From assembly GCA_964605775.1 (NCBI GenBank), contig CAZSDU010000012.1:1-64000 (forward strand): a stretch of 64,000 nt of DNA, written 5' to 3'. Numbering within the stretch: the stretch's first letter is position 1; every line of letters starts with the position of its first letter. Position numbers and translations under genes: made by a program. Shown here piece after piece: positions 45,869-54,155 of the stretch. A model generated the notes under the pieces. The model saw only the letters and a program-made list of their open reading frames with translations, was not told the DNA's origin and made no database searches. Origin of the DNA: CAZSDU01 sp964605775 (GTDB taxonomy: Bacteria; Bacteroidota; Bacteroidia; Bacteroidales; FEN-979).

Positions 45869-46618
45869 ATGTCATACCGTGTATTGATCATTGATGATGA
45901 GCAACCGGCAAGGGAGGTCATCAAACATTATCTGAAAGAATATACTGAGATGGATTTGGCCGGAGAATTTATGGATGGTTTTTCAGGATTGAAAGCCATA
46001 CAGGAGATGAAGCCTGACCTGGTATTCCTGGATGTTCAAATGCCCAAACTAACCGGGTTGGAGTTGCTGGATCTGCTTGAAGATCCTCCGGTTATCATTT
46101 TCAGTACAGCCTATGATCAATATGCCATCAAGGCTTTTGAGATGAATGCCGTGGATTATATCATGAAACCTTATTCAAAGGAAAGGTTTTCCCAGGCAGT
46201 AGGCAAGGCAGTACAGCAGTTGAAACAGGGCAAAACAACAGTCGCCGCTGTTCATAACCTCGTGAAAACCATGGATGACTCAAGGGAAACGCTTCAGCGG
46301 ATTGCAGTTAAATCAAGACATAAGGTCAGTGTGATTCCTGTGGAGGAAATCATCTACCTCGAAGCAGAAGGAGATTATGTCATGATCCATACGGCCGATG
46401 CAAGGCACCTGAAGGAAAAAACCATGAAGTATTTTGAAGCCCACCTTGATCCGGGACAGTTTATCCGCATTCACCGCTCCTTTATTGTGAATGCCCGTTT
46501 TATCGACCGCATCGAATATTATGATAAAGAAAATTATGCGGTACTGATGAAAAACGGCGCCAAGCTCAGGGCCAGCACATCAGGGTATAAGCTGCTTAAG
46601 CAGATGCTGAATATGTAA
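45869..46618 (+). CDS. LytTR-family response regulator
   Basis: A DNA-binding regulator of 249 residues. Receiver domain 1-120 with the acidic pair IIDDEQ, phosphoacceptor Asp in LVFLDVQMP and the Lys in IMKPY; LytTR DNA-binding domain about 145-249 (VIPVEEIIYLEAEGDY, FIRIHRSFIVNARFIDRIE). Output partner of the preceding LytS kinase and the only conventional, DNA-binding response regulator in the window. Its stop overlaps that of the convergent 7TM kinase gene by 23 bases. Confidence 0.94.
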   Translation: MSYRVLIIDDEQPAREVIKHYLKEYTEMDLAGEFMDGFSGLKAIQEMKPDLVFLDVQMPKLTGLELLDLLEDPPVIIFSTAYDQYAIKAFEMNAVDYIMKPYSKERFSQAVGKAVQQLKQGKTTVAAVHNLVKTMDDSRETLQRIAVKSRHKVSVIPVEEIIYLEAEGDYVMIHTADARHLKEKTMKYFEAHLDPGQFIRIHRSFIVNARFIDRIEYYDKENYAVLMKNGAKLRASTSGYKLLKQMLNM

Positions 46619-48395
46619 TGGATGAATCGGCATAAGGAAGGGTGAGACAAAAAGTGCTGCCTGATCCGAGCGTGCTGTCAACCTGAATTTGCCCCTTGTT
46701 TTGTTCCACAAAATCTTTGCAGAGGATCAGTCCGAGACCTGAACCATGCTCCCCTTCAGTTCCCTTGTTTGTATATAATGAATCTAGCCGGAAAAGTTTT
46801 CTGTTCTCCTCTTCAGTCATGCCCTTCCCTTTATCCTGGATACATATTTTGCATCCGGATTTTTCACATTCGGCGAATACCAGAATTTCCCCTTTCCGGT
46901 AAGAGAATTTAATGGCATTTGACAAAAGGTTCCGCAAAACGGTTTCAATCATGTGTTTATCAGCCATCACCCTGACTTCAGGAAGCGTCAGGAAACGGAT
47001 TTCTATCTCTTTTTCCTGAGCAACGGTATTCATACTCGCAATGGCTTTCGGTAAAAATTCAGTTATCGCTATAGGAAGCGGCTGAAAATCTATATGTTTG
47101 GTCTGTAAGCGCGACCATTCGAGCAGGTTCAACAAAAGGTCGTATCCCTGCTGTGCAGCCTTGTGAATGATTCCACTGATCCTGGTGATCTCTTCAATAT
47201 TCATCGAAAGGCTGTCATCCTCAAGAATTTTCGAAAATCCCAGTAAAGCATTGAAGGGATTCTTAAGATCATGGGCGATGACAGAGAACAACTTATCTTT
47301 TTGAGCATTAAGCTCTCTGAGTTTTCTTTCAGACTCAGATAATTGAGCATTCAGTTCGGTGAGCTTACGCTCATAACGCTTCTGTGAAGTGATATTCCTT
47401 AGCATGATCAGACTGCCCTGGATTTTTTCGTTTCTTTCCATGACCGGAGTGTAATTCACTTCCAGCCAATGCTCAGATTCCTGGTAGAAAAGTTCAGTCC
47501 TTTGATGTTTTCCGGGGGTTATCTTTTCTAAAAAAGAAGATAATTCAGGGATTTCTTTGGGGGCAATTTTTCCCACTGCCTTATTGGACATCTTCAACAG
47601 TTCCATTGCCGATGGATTCAGATCAAGAATTCTCATTTTTTTATCCAGCACGAGGACACCGGATATCATGTTGTCAAGAATGACATGATAAGTAATGGGA
47701 AGCAGATCAAACATCTGCTTTTGTATGATACCGAATACGAACAACAGACCTGCAAATAAAAATCCGATGGGAGAGATATCAAATCCTCCCAGCGGGCTGT
47801 ATCCACTGGCATAAATAATGGTCGTTATGATGGGAAACACTGACCCGACAATCAGATACCAGGCCTGACGGTGGAAAAAAGCGGGAAATTTCACCACTTC
47901 CCTGATCATGAAAATTCCACCCAGGATGATCAGCAGAAAGGCATATAACACGGCAACCCAGAACCATGGGCCATGGGAATAGCGCAAAGAATTGTATGCT
48001 GTACTTTTCCATTCAAAATTTGTCCATAGCAGGGAATGAAAACTGTTGGTAGCTCCGATGAGGATAGTGAGTGCCGGAATAATCCAAAGTATCCAGAAGT
48101 GCCGTTTGACTTCTTCTTTATCTTTTTCCAGGAAGGCCAGGACAAAATAACAATATAAAACGGGACTGGACATGCTGCCGATATATTCGACCTGAGACCA
48201 GAATATTTTGGTGGCGATATCGGGTGCTGCAGCCTCAAATCCGGCAGCAATACACCATTCTGCTCCCAGGATTAGCATTAACATCATGGGCATTTTTCCG
48301 CGAAAGGAGGGTTTGGCGGCAACAAAGATGGCTGTGGTAACCGATACCATGCCTGAGATAAGGAGTAGATAGGAGGCTAGATTGAACTGCCACAT
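46596..48395 (-). CDS. Sensor histidine kinase with N-terminal 7TM domain, PAS, HisKA and HATPase
   Basis: A 599-residue membrane kinase. The first 230 residues form seven helices of the histidine-kinase 7TM (HisKA_7TM) type, usually a ligand or membrane-state sensor. PAS spans about 235-340; a coiled coil follows (345-365); HisKA has H375 in [11 protein letters not shown]; HATPase_c covers about 480-595 ([21 protein letters not shown]). The [13 protein letters not shown] type of H-box matches two kinases of the operon at 57-60 kb. No receiver domain or adjacent response regulator; the converging LytTR gene already has its own kinase. Confidence 0.93.
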   Translation of the reverse strand: MWQFNLASYLLLISGMVSVTTAIFVAAKPSFRGKMPMMLMLILGAEWCIAAGFEAAAPDIATKIFWSQVEYIGSMSSPVLYCYFVLAFLEKDKEEVKRHFWILWIIPALTILIGATNSFHSLLWTNFEWKSTAYNSLRYSHGPWFWVAVLYAFLLIILGGIFMIREVVKFPAFFHRQAWYLIVGSVFPIITTIIYASGYSPLGGFDISPIGFLFAGLLFVFGIIQKQMFDLLPITYHVILDNMISGVLVLDKKMRILDLNPSAMELLKMSNKAVGKIAPKEIPELSSFLEKITPGKHQRTELFYQESEHWLEVNYTPVMERNEKIQGSLIMLRNITSQKRYERKLTELNAQLSESERKLRELNAQKDKLFSVIAHDLKNPFNALLGFSKILEDDSLSMNIEEITRISGIIHKAAQQGYDLLLNLLEWSRLQTKHIDFQPLPIAITEFLPKAIASMNTVAQEKEIEIRFLTLPEVRVMADKHMIETVLRNLLSNAIKFSYRKGEILVFAECEKSGCKICIQDKGKGMTEEENRKLFRLDSLYTNKGTEGEHGSGLGLILCKDFVEQNKGQIQVDSTLGSGSTFCLTLPYADSSITYSASA

Positions 48396-48410
48396 TGTTT
48401 TTATTTTTCT

Positions 48411-48443
48411 TTGACAAAAATAACGGTTTTTGTATTAAGTTTG
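48411..48443 (+). promoter_or_regulatory. Promoter of ppnP (TTG-N22-TAnnTTTG)
   Basis: TTGACA at 48411-48416 and TAAGTTTG at 48436-48443 form a recognisable Bacteroidota promoter, with a 22-base spacer, slightly longer than the rho promoter's. ATG 48458 follows 14 bases after the element. Confidence 0.6.
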
Positions 48444-48457
48444 TAAAAACTAAGCTT

Positions 48458-48739
48458 ATGTTCAAGACCAATGAATACTTTGACGGGAAAGTGAAATCCA
48501 TTGCTTTCGAAACTGTAGAAGGGCCGGCAACTTTAGGCGTTATGGCTCCCGGAGCATATGAATTCGGAACTTCAACTGTCGAACATATGACCGTTGTTTC
48601 CGGTATGATGTATGTATTATTGCCGGGTGAGACTTCCTGGAGGAAGTTTAAACCCTTTGAAACTTTTACTGTTGGGAAAGGGTTGAAATTCAGCTTAAAG
48701 ATTGAATCGGATGCAGCCTATCTATGCATGTATGTATAA
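48458..48739 (+). CDS. ppnP: Pyrimidine/purine nucleoside phosphorylase
   Basis: A small cupin-fold phosphorylase of 93 residues that splits nucleosides with phosphate. The whole length matches PpnP (YaiE/DUF1255): [13 protein letters not shown] at the start, [20 protein letters not shown] in the centre and YLCMY at the end. An in-frame extension upstream to 48395 is excluded because the promoter lies inside it; ATG 48458 gives the family length. The secreted-protein gene begins 10 bases after its stop. Confidence 0.93.
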   Translation: MFKTNEYFDGKVKSIAFETVEGPATLGVMAPGAYEFGTSTVEHMTVVSGMMYVLLPGETSWRKFKPFETFTVGKGLKFSLKIESDAAYLCMYV

Positions 48740-48749
48740 ACTTATAATT

Positions 48750-49529
48750 ATGTTCAGGATTCAAGGAATTTTGCTTTTTTTTGCCGGATTTCTGCTTTCA
48801 AGCAATTCCAGCGCAGGGATTATCTATACGGATATTGGTTTTCGCCAAACTAATCCCCTTACAACCAACTGGACGAAATCTGTGGATGTCAACCGCGACG
48901 GAGTGACTGATTTTACTTTCTCCGGAAACTTTCTTTATCATGACCTTCTTTTGGAACAGGAAGCAAATATGGCACTTTGTGTTGAACCTGGAGAGATTGA
49001 CCTGCACTTTTTTCAGCGCAATGATTCCATTGGTGTCCCCCTCAGTTTCGATATGGGCAGTTTTCTGCTGGTACACATGGACACCCTGCATATGCCGGTC
49101 AACATGCTTACGTATATCGGATTTGAGTTCATGGATGAGTTGAGTGGTGCAGTTTATTATGGCTGGATCTCCATGAAGCTCGATATTTTTCATAAAATTT
49201 TTTATCTCTATGAAGCAGCCATGCAGGAAACCGATGGAAAATCCATTGCTGCCGGACAGACGGGTGTAGGGTTTCCTGAAAACCCACTGCAACCTATTCA
49301 AATCGGATTTAACGGCAACGCTTTGTTTTTTGATTCCCTCCCGGAAGATTTCCGGGGAACAGCCTATTTATATGATCTAAGCGGTAAATTACTGGTTTCC
49401 CATGACATTACTTTCGGTCAAAAAAATATTGCCATAGCCCCAAAAAATGAAATGGCAATTCTTGTCCTGATCAGCGGACATCAACGTATAACCCGAAAAT
49501 TACTTCTAAATAGCCGCAACAACGAATAA
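48750..49529 (+). CDS. Secreted protein with a T9SS-like C-terminal sorting domain
   Basis: A 259-residue exported protein. The signal peptide (MFRIQGILLFFAGFLLSSNSSAG) precedes a beta-rich domain of about 150 residues with no family I recognise; it contains an aspartate-rich stretch (DVNRDGVTDFTF) like an FG-GAP or dockerin-type calcium loop. The last 75 residues (TAYLYDLSGKLLVSHDI, LVLISGHQRITRKLLL) follow the pattern of Por/type IX secretion C-terminal domains. ATG 48750 is preferred to the upstream in-frame start at 48702, which would overlap ppnP. Cell-surface location is an inference. Confidence 0.68.
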   Translation: MFRIQGILLFFAGFLLSSNSSAGIIYTDIGFRQTNPLTTNWTKSVDVNRDGVTDFTFSGNFLYHDLLLEQEANMALCVEPGEIDLHFFQRNDSIGVPLSFDMGSFLLVHMDTLHMPVNMLTYIGFEFMDELSGAVYYGWISMKLDIFHKIFYLYEAAMQETDGKSIAAGQTGVGFPENPLQPIQIGFNGNALFFDSLPEDFRGTAYLYDLSGKLLVSHDITFGQKNIAIAPKNEMAILVLISGHQRITRKLLLNSRNNE

Positions 49530-49560
49530 CACCTTATCATTCTTATCAGTAGGGGAAGAA

Positions 49561-50619
49561 ATGGAAAAACATGATGCACTAAATCAGAAGATTCTGGGCT
49601 TAAAAGCATGGCTGCCTGCAGTTATCCTTGCCGATCACTTTAACCACCGTCCCGATATGGCTTTATCCTACTCTGATCATCAGAAGGATAACTTTCAGAA
49701 GGACATTGCCTGGATTCTTTCTTTTCTTGCCGAGTCGATCTGGGCGGGTCAGCCTGCTCTTTTTGAGGAGTTCATTGCCTGGCTGAGAACTTTCCTTACC
49801 TCTGTCAATGTTCCCATGAAAGATGTCAAAGAGAGTCTGGAATTGTTAAAAAAAAGGATTAACGAAAACTTTACCCCTGAAGAAAATGAAGTCATCAATG
49901 CCACTCTTTCTCCTGCTATAGAAATGGTCATGACAGACGATGAAAAGATATCTATCCTGGCCATGGAGAATGAGCTGACTTCCATGGCGCAGCAGTATCT
50001 TGATGCGTTACTGAAAGGTCGTCGGGCAGCTGCTCTGGAACTTGTGATGAAAGAGGTCAAAGGGGGTATTCCGGTGAGGGATATCTACCTTCAGATTTTC
50101 CAACCTGTGCAGTATGAAATTGGCCGCTTGTGGCAAACCAACCGGATCAGTGTGGCTCAGGAGCATTATTGTACCGGAGCGACACAATTGGTCATGTCCC
50201 AATTATATCCATATTTATTTACAGGAGAAAAGAAAGGAAGGAAGATGGTCACTGCTTGTGTTCCGGGAGAACTTCATGAAATGGGTGCACGTATGGTGAC
50301 GGATTTTTTTGAGATGGAGGGTTGGGATACCTATTATCTCGGTGCCAATCTTCCCTTTGAAGGGGTTATCCGTTTTATCAGGGACATTCAACCCCTTTTT
50401 CTGGCCATTTCAGCAACCATGACATTTCATGTCAGCGCTGTGGATGAAATGATCAGACGTATCAGGGAAGCACAAGGCCTTCCTGCCGACCTGAAAATCA
50501 TGGTGGGTGGTTATCCTTTTAAAGTAGCCGACCGGCTTTGGGAACGCGTTGGCGCTGATGGCTATGCCGCCAACGCTTTGGATGCCATCAATCTGGCAAG
50601 TAAATTATGGGCAGCATAA
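49561..50619 (+). CDS. Cobalamin-binding protein with B12-photoreceptor (CarH-like) signature
   Basis: A 352-residue cytosolic protein. Residues 1-150 are helical and unrecognised; a four-helix cap (about 150-220) holds W191 and E201-H202, exactly the Wx9EH motif of adenosylcobalamin light sensors; the B12-binding Rossmann domain (about 228-352) has E237-x-H239-x-x-G242, the base-off lower-ligand motif, then AISATM and VGGYP. There is no HTH DNA-binding domain, unlike CarH/LitR, so the output must be protein-protein. The residue after Trp191 is Gln, where CarH has the His that ligates cobalt after illumination. The next gene, 9 bases on, is a histidine kinase, the likely partner. A corrinoid methyltransferase role is less likely. 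Confidence 0.85.
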   Translation: MEKHDALNQKILGLKAWLPAVILADHFNHRPDMALSYSDHQKDNFQKDIAWILSFLAESIWAGQPALFEEFIAWLRTFLTSVNVPMKDVKESLELLKKRINENFTPEENEVINATLSPAIEMVMTDDEKISILAMENELTSMAQQYLDALLKGRRAAALELVMKEVKGGIPVRDIYLQIFQPVQYEIGRLWQTNRISVAQEHYCTGATQLVMSQLYPYLFTGEKKGRKMVTACVPGELHEMGARMVTDFFEMEGWDTYYLGANLPFEGVIRFIRDIQPLFLAISATMTFHVSAVDEMIRRIREAQGLPADLKIMVGGYPFKVADRLWERVGADGYAANALDAINLASKLWAA

Positions 50620-50628
50620 AAAAGTAAA

Positions 50629-51834
50629 ATGGTTGATGTAGGCAAACGGTTTTCTTTGATTTGTGACCTGGATGGTCGAGTTGTTCAGGTATTGAACGAT
50701 GAGAACAAGCTGCTTCCGCATGATCTGGCGGGCAAAATGTTTTTCACTGTGGTTTCTGGGGATCTTGACAAGATCCTGAATTTCTTTGTTGAATTGAAAA
50801 AAGAGGGCTCTGCCCTGGGCTGGGAGATCAATATCAACACCCTTTCAGGTCCTGAGACTTTTTCATTTTTCGGAGGCATGTTTGGCGACCGTATCGGTCT
50901 TGCTGCAGCGACAACCAAAAACGGGGCGCAGTCATTGTTTGCCGAACTGACGCGGATAAACAATGAACAGACCAATATTATCCGGGCAGTATCTAAGGAG
51001 TTTGCCAGAATCCAAGCATTGTCAAGTGAAGAACCCGGTGTGGTTTATTATGAAGAATTGAGCCGTTTAAACAACGAATTGGTAAATATTCAGCGGGAAC
51101 TGGCAAAGAAGAACCGAGAACTGGATGAATTGAACAAGCTGAAAAACCAGTTCCTTGGCATTGCTGCCCACGATTTGCGTAATCCCCTCGGGGTGGTTCT
51201 CGGGTATTCTGAGTTATTGCTGGATGATGATTATCAGCATTCACCGGAAGAAAACCGGGAGATGCTGAGCAGCATCCATCAAACCGGTAAGTTTATGCTT
51301 AGCCTGGTCAATGATTTGCTTGACATTGCAAACATTGAATCCGGAAAACTGGAACTCAATATTTCAGAACAGGATTTTAACAGAGTGGTTCGTGAAACCT
51401 TAAAAGGGAGTGAAATTTTTGCCAAGGCTAAATCTATGAAACTGTTGTTTCATCCAAGCAGTTTTCCCCTTGAAGTACGCATGGACCGTCCAAAAATTGA
51501 ACAAGTCATCGGTAACCTTGTCTCCAATGCAATTAAATACTCCTTCCCCGGTTCAACCATTGAACTGTCGCTGGAAAGGATAGGGGATTACGCCAGATTC
51601 GTTGTCAGGGACCATGGTCAGGGGATCAGGGAAGAAGAGCTGGCAAAGCTTTTTAAACCTTTTCAGAAGGCATCGTCTAAATCCACGGCAGGAGAAAAAA
51701 GCACAGGACTTGGATTGTCCATCGTTAAAAAGATCGTGGAAGCGCATCAGGGGGAATCAGGGGTGACTAGTCAATTGGGCGAAGGGTCTGCATTTTTCTT
51801 TACTTTACCCCTTAAGTCAACATTAATTGATTGA
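50629..51834 (+). CDS. Soluble histidine kinase paired with the B12-binding protein
   Basis: A 401-residue cytosolic kinase. The N-terminal 105 residues look PAS-like (FSLICDLDGRVVQVL, EININTLSGPETFSFFGG), followed by a coiled coil (about 110-170), HisKA with H181 in AAHDLRNPLGVVLGY, and HATPase_c (about 280-398; NLVSNAIKYS, DHGQGI, GLGLSIVKKIVEAH). No transmembrane helix, no receiver. ATG 50629 lies nine bases after the B12 gene stop, so the pair is cotranscribed. The converging five-kinase operon begins its last gene 16 bases beyond. Confidence 0.92.
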   Translation: MVDVGKRFSLICDLDGRVVQVLNDENKLLPHDLAGKMFFTVVSGDLDKILNFFVELKKEGSALGWEININTLSGPETFSFFGGMFGDRIGLAAATTKNGAQSLFAELTRINNEQTNIIRAVSKEFARIQALSSEEPGVVYYEELSRLNNELVNIQRELAKKNRELDELNKLKNQFLGIAAHDLRNPLGVVLGYSELLLDDDYQHSPEENREMLSSIHQTGKFMLSLVNDLLDIANIESGKLELNISEQDFNRVVRETLKGSEIFAKAKSMKLLFHPSSFPLEVRMDRPKIEQVIGNLVSNAIKYSFPGSTIELSLERIGDYARFVVRDHGQGIREEELAKLFKPFQKASSKSTAGEKSTGLGLSIVKKIVEAHQGESGVTSQLGEGSAFFFTLPLKSTLID

Positions 51835-51854
51835 TCAAGAGAGGCTTCAATCAA
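51827..51854. terminator. Inverted repeat at the convergent junction (possible bidirectional terminator)
   Basis: The perfect 8-base arms TTGATTGA (51827-51834) and TCAATCAA (51847-51854) surround a 12-base loop and include both stop codons. The stem is AT-rich and lacks a U-tract, so Rho-independent termination is doubtful. Confidence 0.3.
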
Positions 51855-54151
51855 CGGAGCACTGAGGCGATACACTCATAGAGCATTGCTCTGGTGAAGG
51901 GTTTTGCCAGATAACCATCGCAACCGGCTTCCAGGCATCGTTGCTTTTCATCGGCCATGGCATAGGCAGTTTGTGCAATCACCTTGAAAACGTATTTTTT
52001 TTCACGGATTTCTTTCATGCATTCAATGCCTGTTTTTCCGGGCATATTGATATCGAGCAGCACAAGATCGGGAGGTTGTTTGTCGAGCATCTCGAGGAGC
52101 ATTTCTCCGTTCCATGCATGCAGTAAGGTAGCTCCGGTTTCCCTGAGCAGAAGGGACAAGAAAAACCAGGTATCCTCATCGTCTTCTGCCACGAGAATTG
52201 TCTTTCCACTGAAGTTATACGCTAACTCTTCTACAGGAGAAGGATCAGTCGGATGATTATTTTTAACGGGAATATAGGGAATTGTAAAAGAGAAAACCGA
52301 ACCCTTTCCGGGTTCTGAATTCACCCTGATTTCACCCCCCATGAGTTCTACGAGCGCCTTGGAAATGCTGAGACCAAGCCCTGCGCCCTCACGATACTCG
52401 TTTTCTTCAACCTGACGAAATCTGGTGAAGATGATGGATTGCTTTTCCAGGGGAATGCCTTTCCCGGTATCCTTAACGGAAAACTCAAATAATTCCTTTC
52501 CATCCATCTTTTGTCTTTTGCAGCTCAGTGTTATCTTACCCTGATTGGTGTATTTGATGGCGTTGGTGATCAGGTTATCAAGCACCTGTTGTAAACGGAT
52601 GTTATCTGTTTCCGTTTCCCTCACTGAATCAGGATCAGGGATATCCAGCAAGAGTATCACTCCCGGCTTTTTTTTCAGGAATCCAGAATTGATAAATGAA
52701 TCCACCGTGGTTTCCAGAAGGAGTGGGATGTTGCAGGGGGATTGCAGGATTTTTAACTGACGGGATTCCAGTTTCGACAGATCAATGATGTCGTCAAGGA
52801 TATGCATCAACCTTTTTCCTGAATTCCGGATGATCTCAATGAACCTTAATTGTTCACCTCGTGGGCTGTCCGGTTGCCCGAGCAGTTCAGTAAATCCGAG
52901 AATGGCATTCATCGGGGTCCTGATCTCATGACTCATGTTAGCCAGGAATGAAGATTTCAATCGTTCTGATTCCAATGCCTGATCCCTGGAAGCTTCCAGC
53001 TTCATTTCCATTTGCTTGCGATCGGAAATGTCCACTACGGAAATGATTCCTGCAGGTTTTCCTTTATAAGGAAAAACACTGCCGGAAAGAAACACCCATT
53101 TTTCCCGGCCTGATTTTACTCGTATTTTGAACTCGTAGGTTGATTTTCTTGCATCCCCTTGCTGACGTCGCCTTCCATTTTGAATGATCATCTCCTGGTA
53201 TTCCTTTGACACTATTTCCCAGAATTTCATCCGGTAAAGTTCATCCGCAGTATATTCGCAGATTTCTATGCCTGCAGGGTTGGTATATACCCAGTAATCA
53301 TTCTGATAGATCATGATGGCATAAGGGGAGGATTCGGCGAGTGTCCTGAATTTTTCTTCACTTTCAGCCAGGGAAACTTCTATCTGCTTACGACTGGTAA
53401 TATCGCGGAGACTGCCTTCGATGCCTATGGGTATCCCCTGGTTGTCAAACTGAGCGTGTATGTTCAATGAAGCCCAGCGGATTTTGCCATCTTTTGTTTT
53501 TAACTGTATATCATAATCGGCAGCTTCTCCCTTTTCCCTGATAACCTCCATCAGCTTATCCCGATCACTGATGTCAAGGTAAACCTCTTCCACCGGCTTT
53601 CCGATCAGTTCTTCACGGGTATAACCCGAATACCTGAATATGGATGGACTGATCTCCCGGATGATCCCGTTCTGGTCGACCTGATAAAACACATCCTGGA
53701 TGTTCTCGAAGATGGTCCTGTATTTATTTTCACTCTCTTTCAGTGCTTTCTCGGTCTCTTTGCGTTTTTCCACCTGACGGGCAGAGGCTAATGCAGTATT
53801 AATCGCATATCCTATTCTGTTGAGTTTATCTTTGATCAGATAGTCATTGGCTCCGGCTTTCATGCATTCGACTGCAATTTCTTCATTGGTAGAACCGGTC
53901 ACAAGGATGAATGGGAGGTCAGGCGCTTTTTCGTTACGGATTCTCAGCGCTTTCATCCCGTCAAATCGCGGAAGGGAATAATCTGAGAGGATGATGTCAG
54001 GGGAAAATGACCGGAGGCTTTCGAGAAAGTCTTCCCTGGTTTCTACCACCTGATCTGTAAAGTCTATGCCGCTTCTTCTGATCTCATGCTTTAAAAGAAT
54101 GACATCTGAAGCAAGGTCTTCGATGATTAAAATTTTTAATTTTCTTTCCAT
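51851..54151 (-). CDS. Hybrid histidine kinase REC-PAS-PAS-HisKA-HATPase-REC
   Basis: A 766-residue soluble kinase. Receiver 1 (1-120, D57 in IILSDYSLP), PAS 1 (about 145-260), PAS 2 (about 265-390), HisKA with H408 (ANMSHEIRTPMNAILGF), HATPase_c (about 515-630; DTGKGI, GAGLGLSISKAL) and receiver 2 (about 650-766, D700 in LVLLDINMPG, AKPF). Having receivers at both ends, it can both receive phosphate from other kinases and pass it on. It is the last gene of the five-kinase operon, four bases after the 1265-residue kinase. No HPt or DNA-binding domain. Confidence 0.94.
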   Translation of the reverse strand: MERKLKILIIEDLASDVILLKHEIRRSGIDFTDQVVETREDFLESLRSFSPDIILSDYSLPRFDGMKALRIRNEKAPDLPFILVTGSTNEEIAVECMKAGANDYLIKDKLNRIGYAINTALASARQVEKRKETEKALKESENKYRTIFENIQDVFYQVDQNGIIREISPSIFRYSGYTREELIGKPVEEVYLDISDRDKLMEVIREKGEAADYDIQLKTKDGKIRWASLNIHAQFDNQGIPIGIEGSLRDITSRKQIEVSLAESEEKFRTLAESSPYAIMIYQNDYWVYTNPAGIEICEYTADELYRMKFWEIVSKEYQEMIIQNGRRRQQGDARKSTYEFKIRVKSGREKWVFLSGSVFPYKGKPAGIISVVDISDRKQMEMKLEASRDQALESERLKSSFLANMSHEIRTPMNAILGFTELLGQPDSPRGEQLRFIEIIRNSGKRLMHILDDIIDLSKLESRQLKILQSPCNIPLLLETTVDSFINSGFLKKKPGVILLLDIPDPDSVRETETDNIRLQQVLDNLITNAIKYTNQGKITLSCKRQKMDGKELFEFSVKDTGKGIPLEKQSIIFTRFRQVEENEYREGAGLGLSISKALVELMGGEIRVNSEPGKGSVFSFTIPYIPVKNNHPTDPSPVEELAYNFSGKTILVAEDDEDTWFFLSLLLRETGATLLHAWNGEMLLEMLDKQPPDLVLLDINMPGKTGIECMKEIREKKYVFKVIAQTAYAMADEKQRCLEAGCDGYLAKPFTRAMLYECIASVLR

Positions 54152-54155
54152 GGCA

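Noticed and set aside
48702..48749. Earlier in-frame start for the secreted protein, overlapping ppnP
   Set aside because: It would add a polar segment before the signal peptide; ATG 48750 gives a normal signal peptide.
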